The notes: generated by a model from the letters alone, not told the origin. Shown: positions 35,494 through 44,006, numbered from the stretch's first letter. The stretch is 64,000 bases of DNA from Lachnospiraceae bacterium (GCA_028689655.1 JAQVCT010000005.1:1-64000); one strand, 5' to 3'. Program-made: numbers and translations.

Positions 35494-36801
35494 ATGAAAA
35501 ACAAACCCAATATGAATACCGACAAAAATAACTGGTTCAAACTCGACCTGTCTGCCATCGTATATCCGACCCTGCAGCGAAAAGACTTTTCCTCAGTCTA
35601 CCGTCTCTCCGTTGTCCTAAAGGAGGATATACAGCCGGATGTGCTGCAAAAAGCGGTGGACATTGCATTGAAGCGATTTCCTACCTATAAAGTTGCCATT
35701 CGAAAGGGACTTTTCTGGCGCTATTTGGAGCCTAATAATCGACCCGGTCCCTTTGTGAGACCTGATATCCGCAACTCCTGCATGCCCATGCCTTTCAAGG
35801 CGAATAATCGATATGTAATTCGTTTTTACTACTATGAGAACCGTATTTCCTTCGAATCCCATCACTCTCTCGGAGATGGTACCGGGGGCATGTGTGTCCT
35901 GCAGACTGTGACCGCTGTGTATCTGCGACTCCTGGGGGCAAAGATCACCAATGAATATTTTGTGCTGAATGTGGATGAGGCACCTGACCCTCAGGAATTT
36001 GAGGATGCCTATATGCGCTATGCCAATGCCAAAGTCTGTCCGCCCCGCCCCGGTGAGAAGACCTATCGCGTGCGCGGAACAAAAGAACCTTTCTATACCT
36101 TGAATGTGATCGATGGTATCATGTCCGTCCATGAGGTGGCGAAGGTGGCTTCCCAGTATGACGCTACCATCACGGAATATTTTAATGCTGTCCTGCTGTA
36201 TGCCCTGATGCAGAAGCAGGAGGCGGATTGGCACATCAAGCTAAAGCCCATCAAGATTGCCATGCCGGTAAATCTTCGTCGTTTCTTCCCATCCAAGACA
36301 CTGCGGAACTTTATTACCATGATCTATCCTGCCATTGATCCACGCCTGGGAGAATATACTTTTGAGGAAATTGTGAAACAGGTACATCTTTATATGCAGT
36401 ATTATATCAATGAAAAGTTCCTGCGTGGGGATATCACCACCAACGCCGCCACTCAGCGCAATCCGCTCATTCGTGTGGTTCCTCTCTTCATCAAGGATTA
36501 TGTGGTGCGGCAGTTCTACACGAAGGTTCAGGACTGCAATTCTTCCGCAGGGCTCACCAATATGGGCGCATTAAAAGTTCCAGATGATATGAAACCTTAC
36601 ATCGAACGGTTCGATATCTATATGGGACAACCTTTTTCATCCAGAACCAATTGTGCTATCGCAAGTTTTGAAGACATCCTGACCATCAATTTTGCCAGCT
36701 CCATCATCGAGGCTGACGTGGAACGACTTTTTTTCCGAAAGCTGGTGCAGGATGGCATACATGTTAAAATAGAGAGTAATCGAGATATGGAGGAACAATA
36801 A
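35494..36801 (+). CDS. Condensation-domain-like acyltransferase
   Basis: 435 residues. The active-site motif HHSLGDG (HHxxxDG) is at about residue 129, as in condensation domains, wax ester synthases and alcohol acetyltransferases; the AT-type C-terminal half follows (LKPIKIAMPVNLRRFFPSKTLRNF). These enzymes transfer an acyl group from a thioester to an alcohol or amine. No carrier-protein or adenylation domain is attached, so a CoA thioester donor is more likely. The ATG at 35494 follows CAGGAGACCTG; one six codons earlier is poorer. The DUF6320 gene follows after 2 nt, indicating joint expression. Confidence 0.78.
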   Translation: MKNKPNMNTDKNNWFKLDLSAIVYPTLQRKDFSSVYRLSVVLKEDIQPDVLQKAVDIALKRFPTYKVAIRKGLFWRYLEPNNRPGPFVRPDIRNSCMPMPFKANNRYVIRFYYYENRISFESHHSLGDGTGGMCVLQTVTAVYLRLLGAKITNEYFVLNVDEAPDPQEFEDAYMRYANAKVCPPRPGEKTYRVRGTKEPFYTLNVIDGIMSVHEVAKVASQYDATITEYFNAVLLYALMQKQEADWHIKLKPIKIAMPVNLRRFFPSKTLRNFITMIYPAIDPRLGEYTFEEIVKQVHLYMQYYINEKFLRGDITTNAATQRNPLIRVVPLFIKDYVVRQFYTKVQDCNSSAGLTNMGALKVPDDMKPYIERFDIYMGQPFSSRTNCAIASFEDILTINFASSIIEADVERLFFRKLVQDGIHVKIESNRDMEEQ

Positions 36802-36803
36802 TA

Positions 36804-37514
36804 ATGTCCTATTGTGTAAATTGTGGTGTAGAATTAAATGATGATTTAACTTTTTGTCCGCTGTGTAATACCCCTGTGATCAATCCGTCTGTAATCCCTC
36901 TTCCAGATGAGGAAAAGCCAAGTGCTTTCCCAAAAGAAAAAGGACAGGTGGATGTGGTAAAGAGAAAGGATCTGGCCATCTTACTTTCCATCGTCCTGAG
37001 CTCCACCGCAGTCACCTGTGCCCTATTGAACTTCTTTGTATTTAACCATGTATTATGGTCCATTCCCATTATTGGCATCTGTGTCGTCGTATGGGTTCTT
37101 ATGATACCAGCCGTTATTTATACAAAATTCACATTATACTGGTCCTTTTTCCTGGATGGTATTGCTGTGAGTTGTTATCTGTATGCACTGACCTTCCTTA
37201 CCGACAGCACTGACTGGTTTCTCTATCTTGGCATGCCAATCGTTATTCTGCTTACCTTGTTGATAGAGATATTTCTATTTCTGATCGTTCATTTGCCTGT
37301 TTCTTTTGTGACCACCGCACTGTACCTGTTTGCGGAGATTCCTGTATTCTGTGTCTGTCTGGAACTTTTGATTCGCAACTTTATAGAGAAAGCTCTGGGC
37401 ATTTCCTGGTCTGCCATTGTATTGACCATATGCTCCATCATTATTATTGCTCTGATTACACTATTATCCAGAGTTCGACTGAGAAACGCCGTGCGGCGCA
37501 GATTACATTTTTGA
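36804..37514 (+). CDS. Zinc-ribbon membrane protein (DUF6320-type)
   Basis: 236 residues. An N-terminal zinc ribbon (CVNCGVELNDDLTFCPLC, residues 4-21) is followed by a short linker and six hydrophobic segments from about residue 55 to 230, ending in basic residues (RVRLRNAVRRR). The family is known as DUF6320 and is often encoded beside an alcohol-acetyltransferase-like protein, as here; its function is unknown. Its start lies two bases after the acyltransferase stop. Its 3' end overlaps the convergent DUF4125 gene by 12 nt. Confidence 0.75.
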   Translation: MSYCVNCGVELNDDLTFCPLCNTPVINPSVIPLPDEEKPSAFPKEKGQVDVVKRKDLAILLSIVLSSTAVTCALLNFFVFNHVLWSIPIIGICVVVWVLMIPAVIYTKFTLYWSFFLDGIAVSCYLYALTFLTDSTDWFLYLGMPIVILLTLLIEIFLFLIVHLPVSFVTTALYLFAEIPVFCVCLELLIRNFIEKALGISWSAIVLTICSIIIIALITLLSRVRLRNAVRRRLHF

Positions 37515-38129
37515 TTCTGCGTCCTTTAAAGACTGATATCCATAAAATGCTGTTTCATTGGCGATGATCTGTTCCAACAGGTTGTCGCCTTTTTTATAGG
37601 CATTCATAGTTTCCCGATATAGAAAGTTCAATGTCTCATCTGAGTATGTCTTTATCTCCGCACGCAGATAGCTTTCCATGGAGGAACCGCTGTTCACACT
37701 GTCCTCCTTTGTGGTTGCCGTCCTGCCATTTCCACGTACCTTTGGATATTTTTCTGCCACTTCTCTGTCCCATTCCAGATGAACTTTCACGATTTCCTCT
37801 ATTTTTTCATCCTTTTCCAATGATATTTCCGGCAGATAGGTCAACAATTTTTCAAATTCTTCCGGATAGGTCGTCTCCATCATACGGGCATACTTTTCAA
37901 AAATAAGATTCCTGCCGTTTGCAACGGCTGTCTCGCAATCTCTTTGATAGCTTTTTAACAGTTCATCCGAATACACCATCCACTGGCTCATCCGCATCCT
38001 GTAAAAGGTATCCGGATCATCCTGACAGGAAGCTCGTCCACCTGTGTTATACACATTTTGGAACATCTCCCATTCCCGTCTGGATACATCAAAAATCAAC
38101 TGCTCTCTTTCACTTATTTCTGCCATCAT
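37503..38129 (-). CDS. DUF4125 family protein
   Basis: 208 residues, cytoplasmic, helical and charged. The family stretch is seen at the N-terminus: REWEMFQNVYNTGGRASCQDDPDTFYRMRMSQ and LKSYQRDCETAVANGRNLIFEKYARMMETT. The function is unknown. A Cys at about residue 35 and conserved Trp, Arg and Glu residues could form a site, but no catalytic motif is known. It lies upstream of nothing on its strand and downstream of the GerMN lipoprotein gene, with an 18-nt gap, so they may share a transcript. Confidence 0.75.
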   Translation of the reverse strand: MMAEISEREQLIFDVSRREWEMFQNVYNTGGRASCQDDPDTFYRMRMSQWMVYSDELLKSYQRDCETAVANGRNLIFEKYARMMETTYPEEFEKLLTYLPEISLEKDEKIEEIVKVHLEWDREVAEKYPKVRGNGRTATTKEDSVNSGSSMESYLRAEIKTYSDETLNFLYRETMNAYKKGDNLLEQIIANETAFYGYQSLKDAESKM

Positions 38130-38146
38130 ACATCCTTTTTTCTTTT

Positions 38147-39343
38147 CTATTCGATTTCGACCTCCAGGTAATCTCCCATAGCATGATTTACTTCCAGCAC
38201 CAGCACCAGCGTCTGGTCATCCTTGATATAGGAATATCCCGTAGGAATCAAATTGCTATTTGAAATATCATAATCATAATTATCCAGCAGTGTTACATAA
38301 TCCTCCGTGAAATCTTCTGCCAAATATTGATGTAAGTCCTCATCCGCCACATCTGTTCTGAGAATGTGATATCCATATCCATTTTCCAGGTAATCTGCCA
38401 GTTCATCCACATCCCGATACTCTTTCAGACGAAGGTTCTTCCCCGTAGACAGATCAAAATTAAACGTGGACTCAAAGGCATAAGGATAAGCTGCACCTGC
38501 ATAATTACAATTGCCGCGGAGTACAATAGAGACCATCCCGGCATTTTGTGTGGCGATCTCATAGTCTAACGTGTATTCCAGAATACCTGCTTCCTTATAA
38601 TTAGAGATGGCTGCCTCCTTGATGCTTTCGTTCCACAGGCTCATGGTCTTTTCATTTCTCATGTTCTGAAATTGAGGAAAACGAATCTCTACATTCTCAT
38701 CCTGTATGACTTCCTCCTTCAGAGTATAGGTGCTGTCCTCCTGCTCCTGTTCCGTCAACGGATAGAAGAAAAGCGCCCCTTCATACTTATTATTGTTGGT
38801 GGAAAGAGGTACGTCATTCACAGTCAGTACCATTTCATCCGCGCCATACGCACTCAAAAAAGTGTCCGTCAATCCTGCAATAACAATATATTCTCCATCT
38901 TTTCCCATCATATTCACGTAATCCTTAAATTGCTTGGACAGATCCAGATAGAGCACTTTTTTCCCATTTTCTGTTTTTTCTTCGAACTTCTGTACCTTCG
39001 TATCGATTGACACAATATTGTGTCTTGCCAAAAGACCCAGTATGGTCATAGGTGTAACCTCACTGATGGATATCTCTTCCGTCTTCAACCCCATCGTTGT
39101 GCCGCTCCCATAATAGATGGACACCGGCTGTAAGGTCTCCTCCGTCGTAGACTCTGTCTGTGTCTCAACAGTTTCTATCTCTGATAACTGTTCTGTTACA
39201 TCCTGTATTTTGATCTCGCTCTCTATTTCCTCCGATACGATCACTTCATCTTTTACGACTTCATTTACTTCCTGCTGACTGCACGCTGCCAATATAGCCG
39301 CACTTGCAAGTGTCAGCCACAGTATTCTGCTCTTATTCCCCAT
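38147..39343 (-). CDS. GerMN-domain lipoprotein
   Basis: 398 residues. The lipobox is ILAAC (Cys at about residue 21), followed by an acidic Thr/Glu linker to about residue 75. A GerMN (sporulation and spore germination) domain spans about 75-200: SIYYGSGTTMGLKTEE, TPMTILGLLARHN, KVLYLDLSKQFKDYV and IAGLTDTFLSAYGADEMVLTVND. The C-terminal half resembles DUF3298-type domains (MSLWNESIKEAAISNY, ESTFNFDLSTGKNLRLKE). It is a surface lipoprotein, perhaps of envelope or spore maintenance; the role is inferred from the domain. The ATG at 39343 gives a clean signal peptide and is chosen over the longer frame. Confidence 0.8.
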   Translation of the reverse strand: MGNKSRILWLTLASAAILAACSQQEVNEVVKDEVIVSEEIESEIKIQDVTEQLSEIETVETQTESTTEETLQPVSIYYGSGTTMGLKTEEISISEVTPMTILGLLARHNIVSIDTKVQKFEEKTENGKKVLYLDLSKQFKDYVNMMGKDGEYIVIAGLTDTFLSAYGADEMVLTVNDVPLSTNNNKYEGALFFYPLTEQEQEDSTYTLKEEVIQDENVEIRFPQFQNMRNEKTMSLWNESIKEAAISNYKEAGILEYTLDYEIATQNAGMVSIVLRGNCNYAGAAYPYAFESTFNFDLSTGKNLRLKEYRDVDELADYLENGYGYHILRTDVADEDLHQYLAEDFTEDYVTLLDNYDYDISNSNLIPTGYSYIKDDQTLVLVLEVNHAMGDYLEVEIE

Positions 39344-39380
39344 CCGGAGCCCTCCATGTCTTCCTGTCACTCTCTGAATC

Positions 39381-40016
39381 CTACATCTGAACGATCTGCT
39401 GACCAGCCCAATCCGGATCAATACAGTAGAAACGATCCTGATCTGCTTCCATTTTCTCCTGTACCAAATCCTCAATGTCCTGATACATAGAGTGATTCAA
39501 TGTTATTCCCCTGGTACCTTCCCTACCTATGATAGTAAATTCATAGTTTCCTGCCGCATCTCTTCTATAGTAATAAATATGCTCTATGGATTTATCTGAG
39601 ATATGCAGTCTGGCAAAAGTCATAATCTTCAATAACTCTATGACCTTATCATCCAGTCCCTGCTCCAGCACTCTGACTTTTTCTCCGAATTCCTCCAAAG
39701 TACAGCAGAATCTCTTCGTGTATCCCTTTGCTTCCTCCTGGAACTCATGTGCCAGTTCCTTCTGCAGCACATCTATTTCTATTTTTTTATCTTTGTGTTC
39801 ATCCACATACCATACCAGTATTTTCTTCTCTTTATCCAGATACATACACGGATACAATAGTTTTAATACATGTCCACATTTGGGGCATGTCCATTTGAAC
39901 AGACTTAAGTCCTCTGTTTCCCAGCGCTGTTGCTCTGTGATGACCTGTGGCAGATAGATCTTCTCTGTCTCACCACATTTGGAACAGGTACATGTAATTT
40001 CTCTTTCGCTTTTCAC
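39381..40016 (-). CDS. CpXC-domain protein
   Basis: 211 residues. An N-terminal CpXC domain carries two cysteine pairs: CTCSKCGETEKIYLP (residues 9-14) and TCPKCGHVLKLLYPC (about 44-56), likely a zinc site. The family is found in Clostridia and its function is unknown. The C-terminal part is unassigned (IYYYRRDAAGNYEFTIIG, then DIEDLVQEKMEADQDRFYCIDPDWAG). The start is a GTG after GGAGACAACA. It leads a minus-strand series of three poorly known genes, 37 nt upstream of the GerMN lipoprotein. Confidence 0.75.
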   Translation of the reverse strand: MKSEREITCTCSKCGETEKIYLPQVITEQQRWETEDLSLFKWTCPKCGHVLKLLYPCMYLDKEKKILVWYVDEHKDKKIEIDVLQKELAHEFQEEAKGYTKRFCCTLEEFGEKVRVLEQGLDDKVIELLKIMTFARLHISDKSIEHIYYYRRDAAGNYEFTIIGREGTRGITLNHSMYQDIEDLVQEKMEADQDRFYCIDPDWAGQQIVQM

Positions 40017-40120
40017 TGTTGTCTCCTATGGATCTGTTAATTCTAAAAAAATCATTTATATCTGTTAACCCACATCATTCCATGATTTAGCCCCATATAT
40101 TCCCAATCGGGCCATATCGT

Positions 40121-40146
40121 GACACAGATTATTACATAATCTGGTC
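40121..40146. repeat. Dispersed palindromic repeat, copy at 40.1 kb
   Basis: GACACAGATTATTACATAATCTGGTC followed by ATATTA. The core matches the copies at 2352 and 48643-48815. It lies alone in the 386-nt gap between the CpXC and DUF1836 genes. Confidence 0.75.
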
Positions 40147-40280
40147 ATATATTATCATTTTCCATAAACTTATGCAATAGTCAGGGATTGCGAAAAGACT
40201 TACCAAAAGACTTGTCATGTAGTTTTTAATACTATATAATGATATAAGAGTCAAAAGGTGTTTTGCCCCTTGATACTTAC

Positions 40281-40312
40281 GGATTATTTCGCACTTCGTG
40301 CTTTCATAATCC
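40281..40312. repeat. Compound hairpin in the CpXC-DUF1836 gap
   Basis: GGATTAT and ATAATCC enclose an inner GCAC-TTC-GTGC hairpin. No T-run follows, so it does not read as a terminator. Apart from this and the palindrome at 40121, the gap 40017-40402 shows only AT-rich DNA; a promoter for the DUF1836 gene is expected but not clear. Confidence 0.5.
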
Positions 40313-40402
40313 TAAAAACGGTTTATACAACGTCTGAAACACAGGAAAAAGTATAGGAAAAGTATACGAATAATATACAACCAGGAAAGGTTCGGTCTTA
40401 CG

Positions 40403-41029
40403 ATGACATTAAATATGGATGATCTCATCAACAGCATAATGGCAAGTCTTGATCGCATCGATTATATCAAGCCCGAGGATATCCCCAATATTGATCTCTA
40501 CATGGATCAGGTGACCACTTTTATGGACAAGAAACTTCGGAACACCAGTCGCAGTTCTGAGGACAAGATACTGACCAAGACAATGATCAATAACTACGCC
40601 AAGAATAATCTGCTGCCGCCACCTGTAAAAAAGAAATATTCCAGAGAGCACATATTGCTCCTGATCTTCATCTACTATTATAAGGGAATCCTATCCATCA
40701 GCGACATTCAAAGTCTGTTAAATCCTCTTACGGAACGCTTCTTTGGTACAGATGAATCCTTTAATCTGGAGGAAATCTACCATGAGGTATTTTCTCTGGA
40801 GCACGATCAGGTAAAAGCACTGCAAAAAGATATTCTGAAAACTTATGAGGAGTCCAAGCACACTTTCCATGATGTTCCCGAGGACAGTGCTGAATTTTTA
40901 CAGATGTTCTCTTTTATCTGTATGCTGAGTTTTGATGTTTATGTGAAAAAGCTCCTGATTGAAAAAATTGTAGATGGATTTAATCAGAAGCAGTCCAGTG
41001 AACAAAATACAGAAAAGAAAAATAAGTAA
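40403..41029 (+). CDS. DUF1836 domain protein, MerR-like DNA-binding
   Basis: 208 residues. The DUF1836 core is LTKTMINNYAKNNLLPPPVKKKYSREHILLLIFIYYYKGILSI (about residues 51-93), which looks like a MerR-type winged helix-turn-helix. It is probably a DNA-binding regulator, but targets are unknown for the family. The C-terminus is Lys/Gln-rich. A weak AGGAAAGG lies 12 nt upstream of the ATG; the M at residue 5 is an alternative. A tRNA-Leu gene follows in the same direction. Confidence 0.8.
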   Translation: MTLNMDDLINSIMASLDRIDYIKPEDIPNIDLYMDQVTTFMDKKLRNTSRSSEDKILTKTMINNYAKNNLLPPPVKKKYSREHILLLIFIYYYKGILSISDIQSLLNPLTERFFGTDESFNLEEIYHEVFSLEHDQVKALQKDILKTYEESKHTFHDVPEDSAEFLQMFSFICMLSFDVYVKKLLIEKIVDGFNQKQSSEQNTEKKNK

Positions 41030-41122
41030 AAAAGCAAAATTTATTCTTGACTCTCCATGTACTTTGATATATAATCGTACAAGTGAGCGAAAGAGATCGA
41101 ATAAGTTCACAACGTGTTCTAT

Positions 41123-41206
41123 GCGCGAGTGCTGGAATTGGCAGACAGGCTAGACTAAGGATCTAGTGTTGGCAACGACGTGTGGGTTCAAGTCCCATCT
41201 TGCGCA
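41123..41206 (+). tRNA. tRNA-Leu (AAG anticodon)
   Basis: 84 nt, class II with a long variable arm. The acceptor stem is GCGCGAG with CTTGCGC (one G-U), the anticodon stem CTAGA/TCTAG encloses loop CTAAGGA giving anticodon AAG, and the T arm is GTGGGTTCAAGTCCCAT. It reads CUU and, after conversion of A34 to inosine, other CUN codons. CCA is not encoded (GTCA follows the discriminator A), so it must be added by the CCA enzyme. Confidence 0.95.
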
Positions 41207-41214
41207 GTCAGAAG

Positions 41215-41257
41215 AAATAGCGAGAAGTCCTTAAATAAAGGATTTCTCGCTATTTTG
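41215..41257 (+). terminator. Terminator after tRNA-Leu
   Basis: AAATAGCGAGAA pairs with TTCTCGCTATTTT, with an inner CCTT-AAATA-AAGG stem, followed by TTTTG. It may also serve the convergent hicB gene ending at 41272. Confidence 0.85.
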
Positions 41258-41271
41258 TTATCTGCTGTCTG

Positions 41272-41685
41272 CTACCTTTGTAATCCCAGGCGCGCCACAA
41301 GTGCTTCCTGCAATACTTTAGAAACATTCAGTTTTTCCTTTTCCGCCTCCTGATTAAGCCAGTTCGGTAACGTTACATTTCTTCTCACAGTTTTATTATC
41401 ATTTCTTCGACGATATTCTGCAAAATCAATATCAACCATTGAAATATAATTTTTTCCATCGGAAGAAAATGTGCCTTCATTAACATTCACGTCCTCAATT
41501 CGTGAGGGATCTGGTATTTTATCATTTGCATCTTCTAAAGCTATTCCATTAAGTCCGATTGTGTCCCTTGCCATAGAAATAGCATCAGCCATATCTTTTC
41601 CTTCCGTTAAAATATTCAAGTCAGGCACTTCTACTAAAACTATATTTTCTGTTTGAGTAAAAATAACTGGATATACACTTTTCAT
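41272..41685 (-). CDS. HicB-family antitoxin, solitary
   Basis: 137 residues. The N-terminal HicB half-RNase-H-like domain begins YPVIFTQTENIVLVEVPDLNILTEGKDMADAISMARDTIGL, and the C-terminal part (NVTLPNWLNQEAEKEKLNVSKVLQEALVARL) looks like a ribbon-helix-helix DNA-binding domain. HicB normally neutralises the HicA mRNA interferase. No hicA of about 60 codons is seen on either side, so this is either a lone regulator or the remnant of a pair. Direct repeats cover its promoter (41728-41781), which suggests autoregulation. Confidence 0.85.
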   Translation of the reverse strand: MKSVYPVIFTQTENIVLVEVPDLNILTEGKDMADAISMARDTIGLNGIALEDANDKIPDPSRIEDVNVNEGTFSSDGKNYISMVDIDFAEYRRRNDNKTVRRNVTLPNWLNQEAEKEKLNVSKVLQEALVARLGLQR

Positions 41686-41727
41686 TTAAATTACCTCCTA
41701 TATATAATCATCTGGATTAGGGAATTT

Positions 41728-41781
41728 TTAATACACATCATATACACATTTGTCAATGTAAAATACACATTTTTTACACAT
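41728..41781 (-). promoter_or_regulatory. hicB promoter with four phased ATGTGTA repeats
   Basis: On the minus strand TTGACA (41756-41751), a 17-bp spacer and TATTAA (41733-41728) form a near-consensus promoter 43 nt upstream of the start. ATGTGTA occurs four times, at 41732-41738, 41743-41749, 41764-41770 and 41775-41781, at steps of 11, 21 and 11 bp, so all lie on about the same face of the helix. This looks like an operator for the HicB ribbon-helix-helix domain. Confidence 0.65.
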
Positions 41782-41993
41782 TTTACAAACCAGTATATGC
41801 ATTATATTATTTTCAACTCATGGTCTAAATCAAGTTCTTTTACTAATAAATTATTTACATCACATGTTTTAAGGTATAATTTTAGGATTTCATTTCATAA
41901 TGATATTATGACTTTACTTCATAACTTTAACATGTTAAAATGTGGGTATCGTAGAATTTTAAAGTTTTACAGTGTGAAAGTGAGGTCGTAGTA

Positions 41994-42299
41994 ATGAACA
42001 AGAAAATTAAGACAGAATCTGTGGATCATTTATTCGATGCCATTCTCTGTCTAAATAACAAAGAAGAGTGCTATAACTTTTTTGAAGACCTTTGCACCGT
42101 TAATGAGTTGCTTTCTCTGTCTCAGCGATTTGAGGTAGCTTCTATGTTGCGTGAGCATAGAACATATCTTGAGATTGCAGAGAAGACAGGTGCTTCCACA
42201 GCTACCATTAGCCGTGTCAATCGTTCTCTAAATTATGGTACCGATGGTTATGAATTAATCTTTGACCGTCTAAAAAATGGTTCACAAAATGAGGAATAA
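41994..42299 (+). CDS. YerC/YecD-family TrpR-like regulator
   Basis: 101 residues. The TrpR-superfamily helix-turn-helix is FEVASMLREHRTYLEIAEKTGASTATISRVNRSLNYG (about residues 45-80), preceded by the YerC motif DHLFDAILCLNNKEECYNFFEDLCTVNELLSL. Targets of YerC are unsettled. GTGAGG precedes the ATG. It lies alone on the plus strand between divergent hicB and the convergent bactofilin gene. A link to the tryptophan-specific T-box at 6 kb is not implied by the name. Confidence 0.9.
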   Translation: MNKKIKTESVDHLFDAILCLNNKEECYNFFEDLCTVNELLSLSQRFEVASMLREHRTYLEIAEKTGASTATISRVNRSLNYGTDGYELIFDRLKNGSQNEE

Positions 42300-42312
42300 G
42301 GAATTGAAAATA

Positions 42313-42360
42313 GGAAACAAAAAGGCAATTGAGACTTATCTCAATTGCCTTTTTGTTTCC
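42313..42360. terminator. Bidirectional terminator between yerC and bactofilin genes
   Basis: A near-perfect 22-bp stem: GGAAACAAAAAGGCAATTGAGA with its complement around CTTAT. It carries an A-run on one arm and a T-run on the other, so it can act on both strands. Confidence 0.9.
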
Positions 42361-42404
42361 TATTATTCATTTTATTCATTGCTCTGCCTGATTATCAGCC
42401 AAGC

Positions 42405-42788
42405 CTATTGCTGTATTTCCGGCTCAACAGCACTCTTGCCATTCATATTCATGGTACAGTTGCCTTCGAAAGCTGCATTCTCATCAATCACAAGGCTCTT
42501 TGCCACAATATCGCCTTTGATCTTACTGGTTGCCGTGGCTTCAATGCGCTCTGTTATATTCATATTTCCATTGATCGTACCTGCAATCATAATATTGACC
42601 GCCTGAATATTGCCCTCGATCACTCCGTTCTTCCCAACGAAGAGACTTCCCTTTGATGTGATATCTCCCTTGATCTTCCCATCGATTCTCACTGCATCTT
42701 TGAGGGTCATATTTCCTTCTATCACAACATCCTCACCGATCAAACTTTGAATCTTTTCTTCTGCAAAATCTTTTTTCTTTCCTAGCAT
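42405..42788 (-). CDS. Bactofilin
   Basis: About 127 residues. A polymer-forming cytoskeletal protein of the bactofilin family: a right-handed beta-helix of about six to seven turns with repeats such as VVIEGNMTLKDAVRIDGKIKGDI and NGVIEGNIQAVNIMIAGTINGNMNI. Bactofilins polymerise without nucleotide under the membrane and position cell-wall enzymes. The ATG at 42788 follows GGAGGTTAAA. It starts 13 nt after a LytM-type membrane protein gene, a pairing that recurs in several phyla. Confidence 0.92.
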   Translation of the reverse strand: MLGKKKDFAEEKIQSLIGEDVVIEGNMTLKDAVRIDGKIKGDITSKGSLFVGKNGVIEGNIQAVNIMIAGTINGNMNITERIEATATSKIKGDIVAKSLVIDENAAFEGNCTMNMNGKSAVEPEIQQ

Positions 42789-42801
42789 TTTAACCTCCAT
42801 C

Positions 42802-43686
42802 TTATCCGGCAATCTCAAGTAACGTCAACGGATCGACTGCCTGATCTTCCTTTATGATCTCATATCCCAGTCTCGTACTGGTCTCATCCATCTGGAACAG
42901 TACTGTTCCCCGCGGTATCTCGTCCCCTTCTGAAACTCTCGGAGTCGCCACATTGCGGTATACTGAAATATAACCGTTGCCATGATCTACTTTTATCATG
43001 TTTCCATAATCCGTATCATCCACTCCTACATAGCTGACTGTTCCGTCCCCTGTGGTAATCACGTTAGTTCCGGCACTGGAATCAAAAATCACCATGGGTA
43101 CTTTTGGAGCACCCGGTCCGGCTGCTTCATTGGCATTTGCTTCCGTCATACTGGCCGTTCCGCTTAGTGGAAAACCAGTTGGCATACATTTCTCTGCATT
43201 TTCCTGTTTTTTCGCATTTTCTTCTTCGATCTTCTGGTTGATCGTGTCGCTCAATATGGCGACTTTATTGGTTAATTCTGTATTTTGCTGTGTTAATTCC
43301 AGATTTTCATTGGTTAATTTTACGATTTCCTGACTAGATCCGCTGGATGCCGTAACCGCTCCGGGTGCATGCGTAAGCCCGTAGGTAGCAACTGCTAATA
43401 CTACCAAAAATACAGCGATCACCAGATCCAGGCTCTTTGATGATATTCGTATCTTCCTGGTCTTCTCTTCCGAACCATTCGTAAGAATCATAAACGTGTA
43501 GAACTTTTTACTGTGGTGAATGCGGTTTTGGATTTTCTCACAGTTCTGCTTTCGTTTTCCAAACTTTGGTTCACCCATCTTAGTCACATTGATCTTGAAT
43601 TCTTCCATATCAAAATCTTTCACTTTCAGATTCTCCAGCTTTTGGCCCTCCAACATCGAATCTTTTGTTCTGGTCTTTTTCCCCAC
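42802..43686 (-). CDS. Membrane-anchored LytM-like protein, catalytically degenerate
   Basis: 294 residues. A cytoplasmic basic region, one membrane segment (SLDLVIAVFLVVLAVATYGL, about 85-105), a coiled coil (EIVKLTNENLELTQQNTELTNKVAIL) and a C-terminal M23/LytM domain. The domain retains GDGTVSYVG and DHGNGYISVY, but the first zinc motif (HxxxD) and the HLHFE motif are missing; RLGYEI stands in the latter place. It is therefore probably not a zinc peptidase but a regulator or scaffold of wall enzymes. The start is a GTG after GGAGGTGATTTTTCG. The bactofilin gene follows, so the two probably work as a pair. Confidence 0.85.
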   Translation of the reverse strand: MGKKTRTKDSMLEGQKLENLKVKDFDMEEFKINVTKMGEPKFGKRKQNCEKIQNRIHHSKKFYTFMILTNGSEEKTRKIRISSKSLDLVIAVFLVVLAVATYGLTHAPGAVTASSGSSQEIVKLTNENLELTQQNTELTNKVAILSDTINQKIEEENAKKQENAEKCMPTGFPLSGTASMTEANANEAAGPGAPKVPMVIFDSSAGTNVITTGDGTVSYVGVDDTDYGNMIKVDHGNGYISVYRNVATPRVSEGDEIPRGTVLFQMDETSTRLGYEIIKEDQAVDPLTLLEIAG

Positions 43687-44006
43687 CGAAAAATCACCTC
43701 CATATGCCCTTCGTCGCTCGATTACTGTCTGCTGGTCACGAAGACTCTTTGTTCTCCGGCATAAATCTTTTGAATCCCAGCTAAATTATGCAATCAAGTC
43801 AAATAACATTACATATTTTACCACACTAGACTATGTACCACAATGATTTCTTAACATTTTTGTAACATTTTACCAGTAAATATTAAATTTTTATTATTTT
43901 TTATCTTCTTTTTTTGTTTTTATTCTTTACTTTTATCCTTTATTATGATATTCTTAATTTGTTGTAATTACGCAACACTATATCATATTTTTTGGAGGAA
44001 TTTACA

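Noticed and set aside
43687-44006. Possible small gene upstream of the cold-shock gene
   Set aside because: The stretch is very AT-rich, no frame has a ribosome binding site with a plausible protein, and a cold-shock leader and promoter are expected there.
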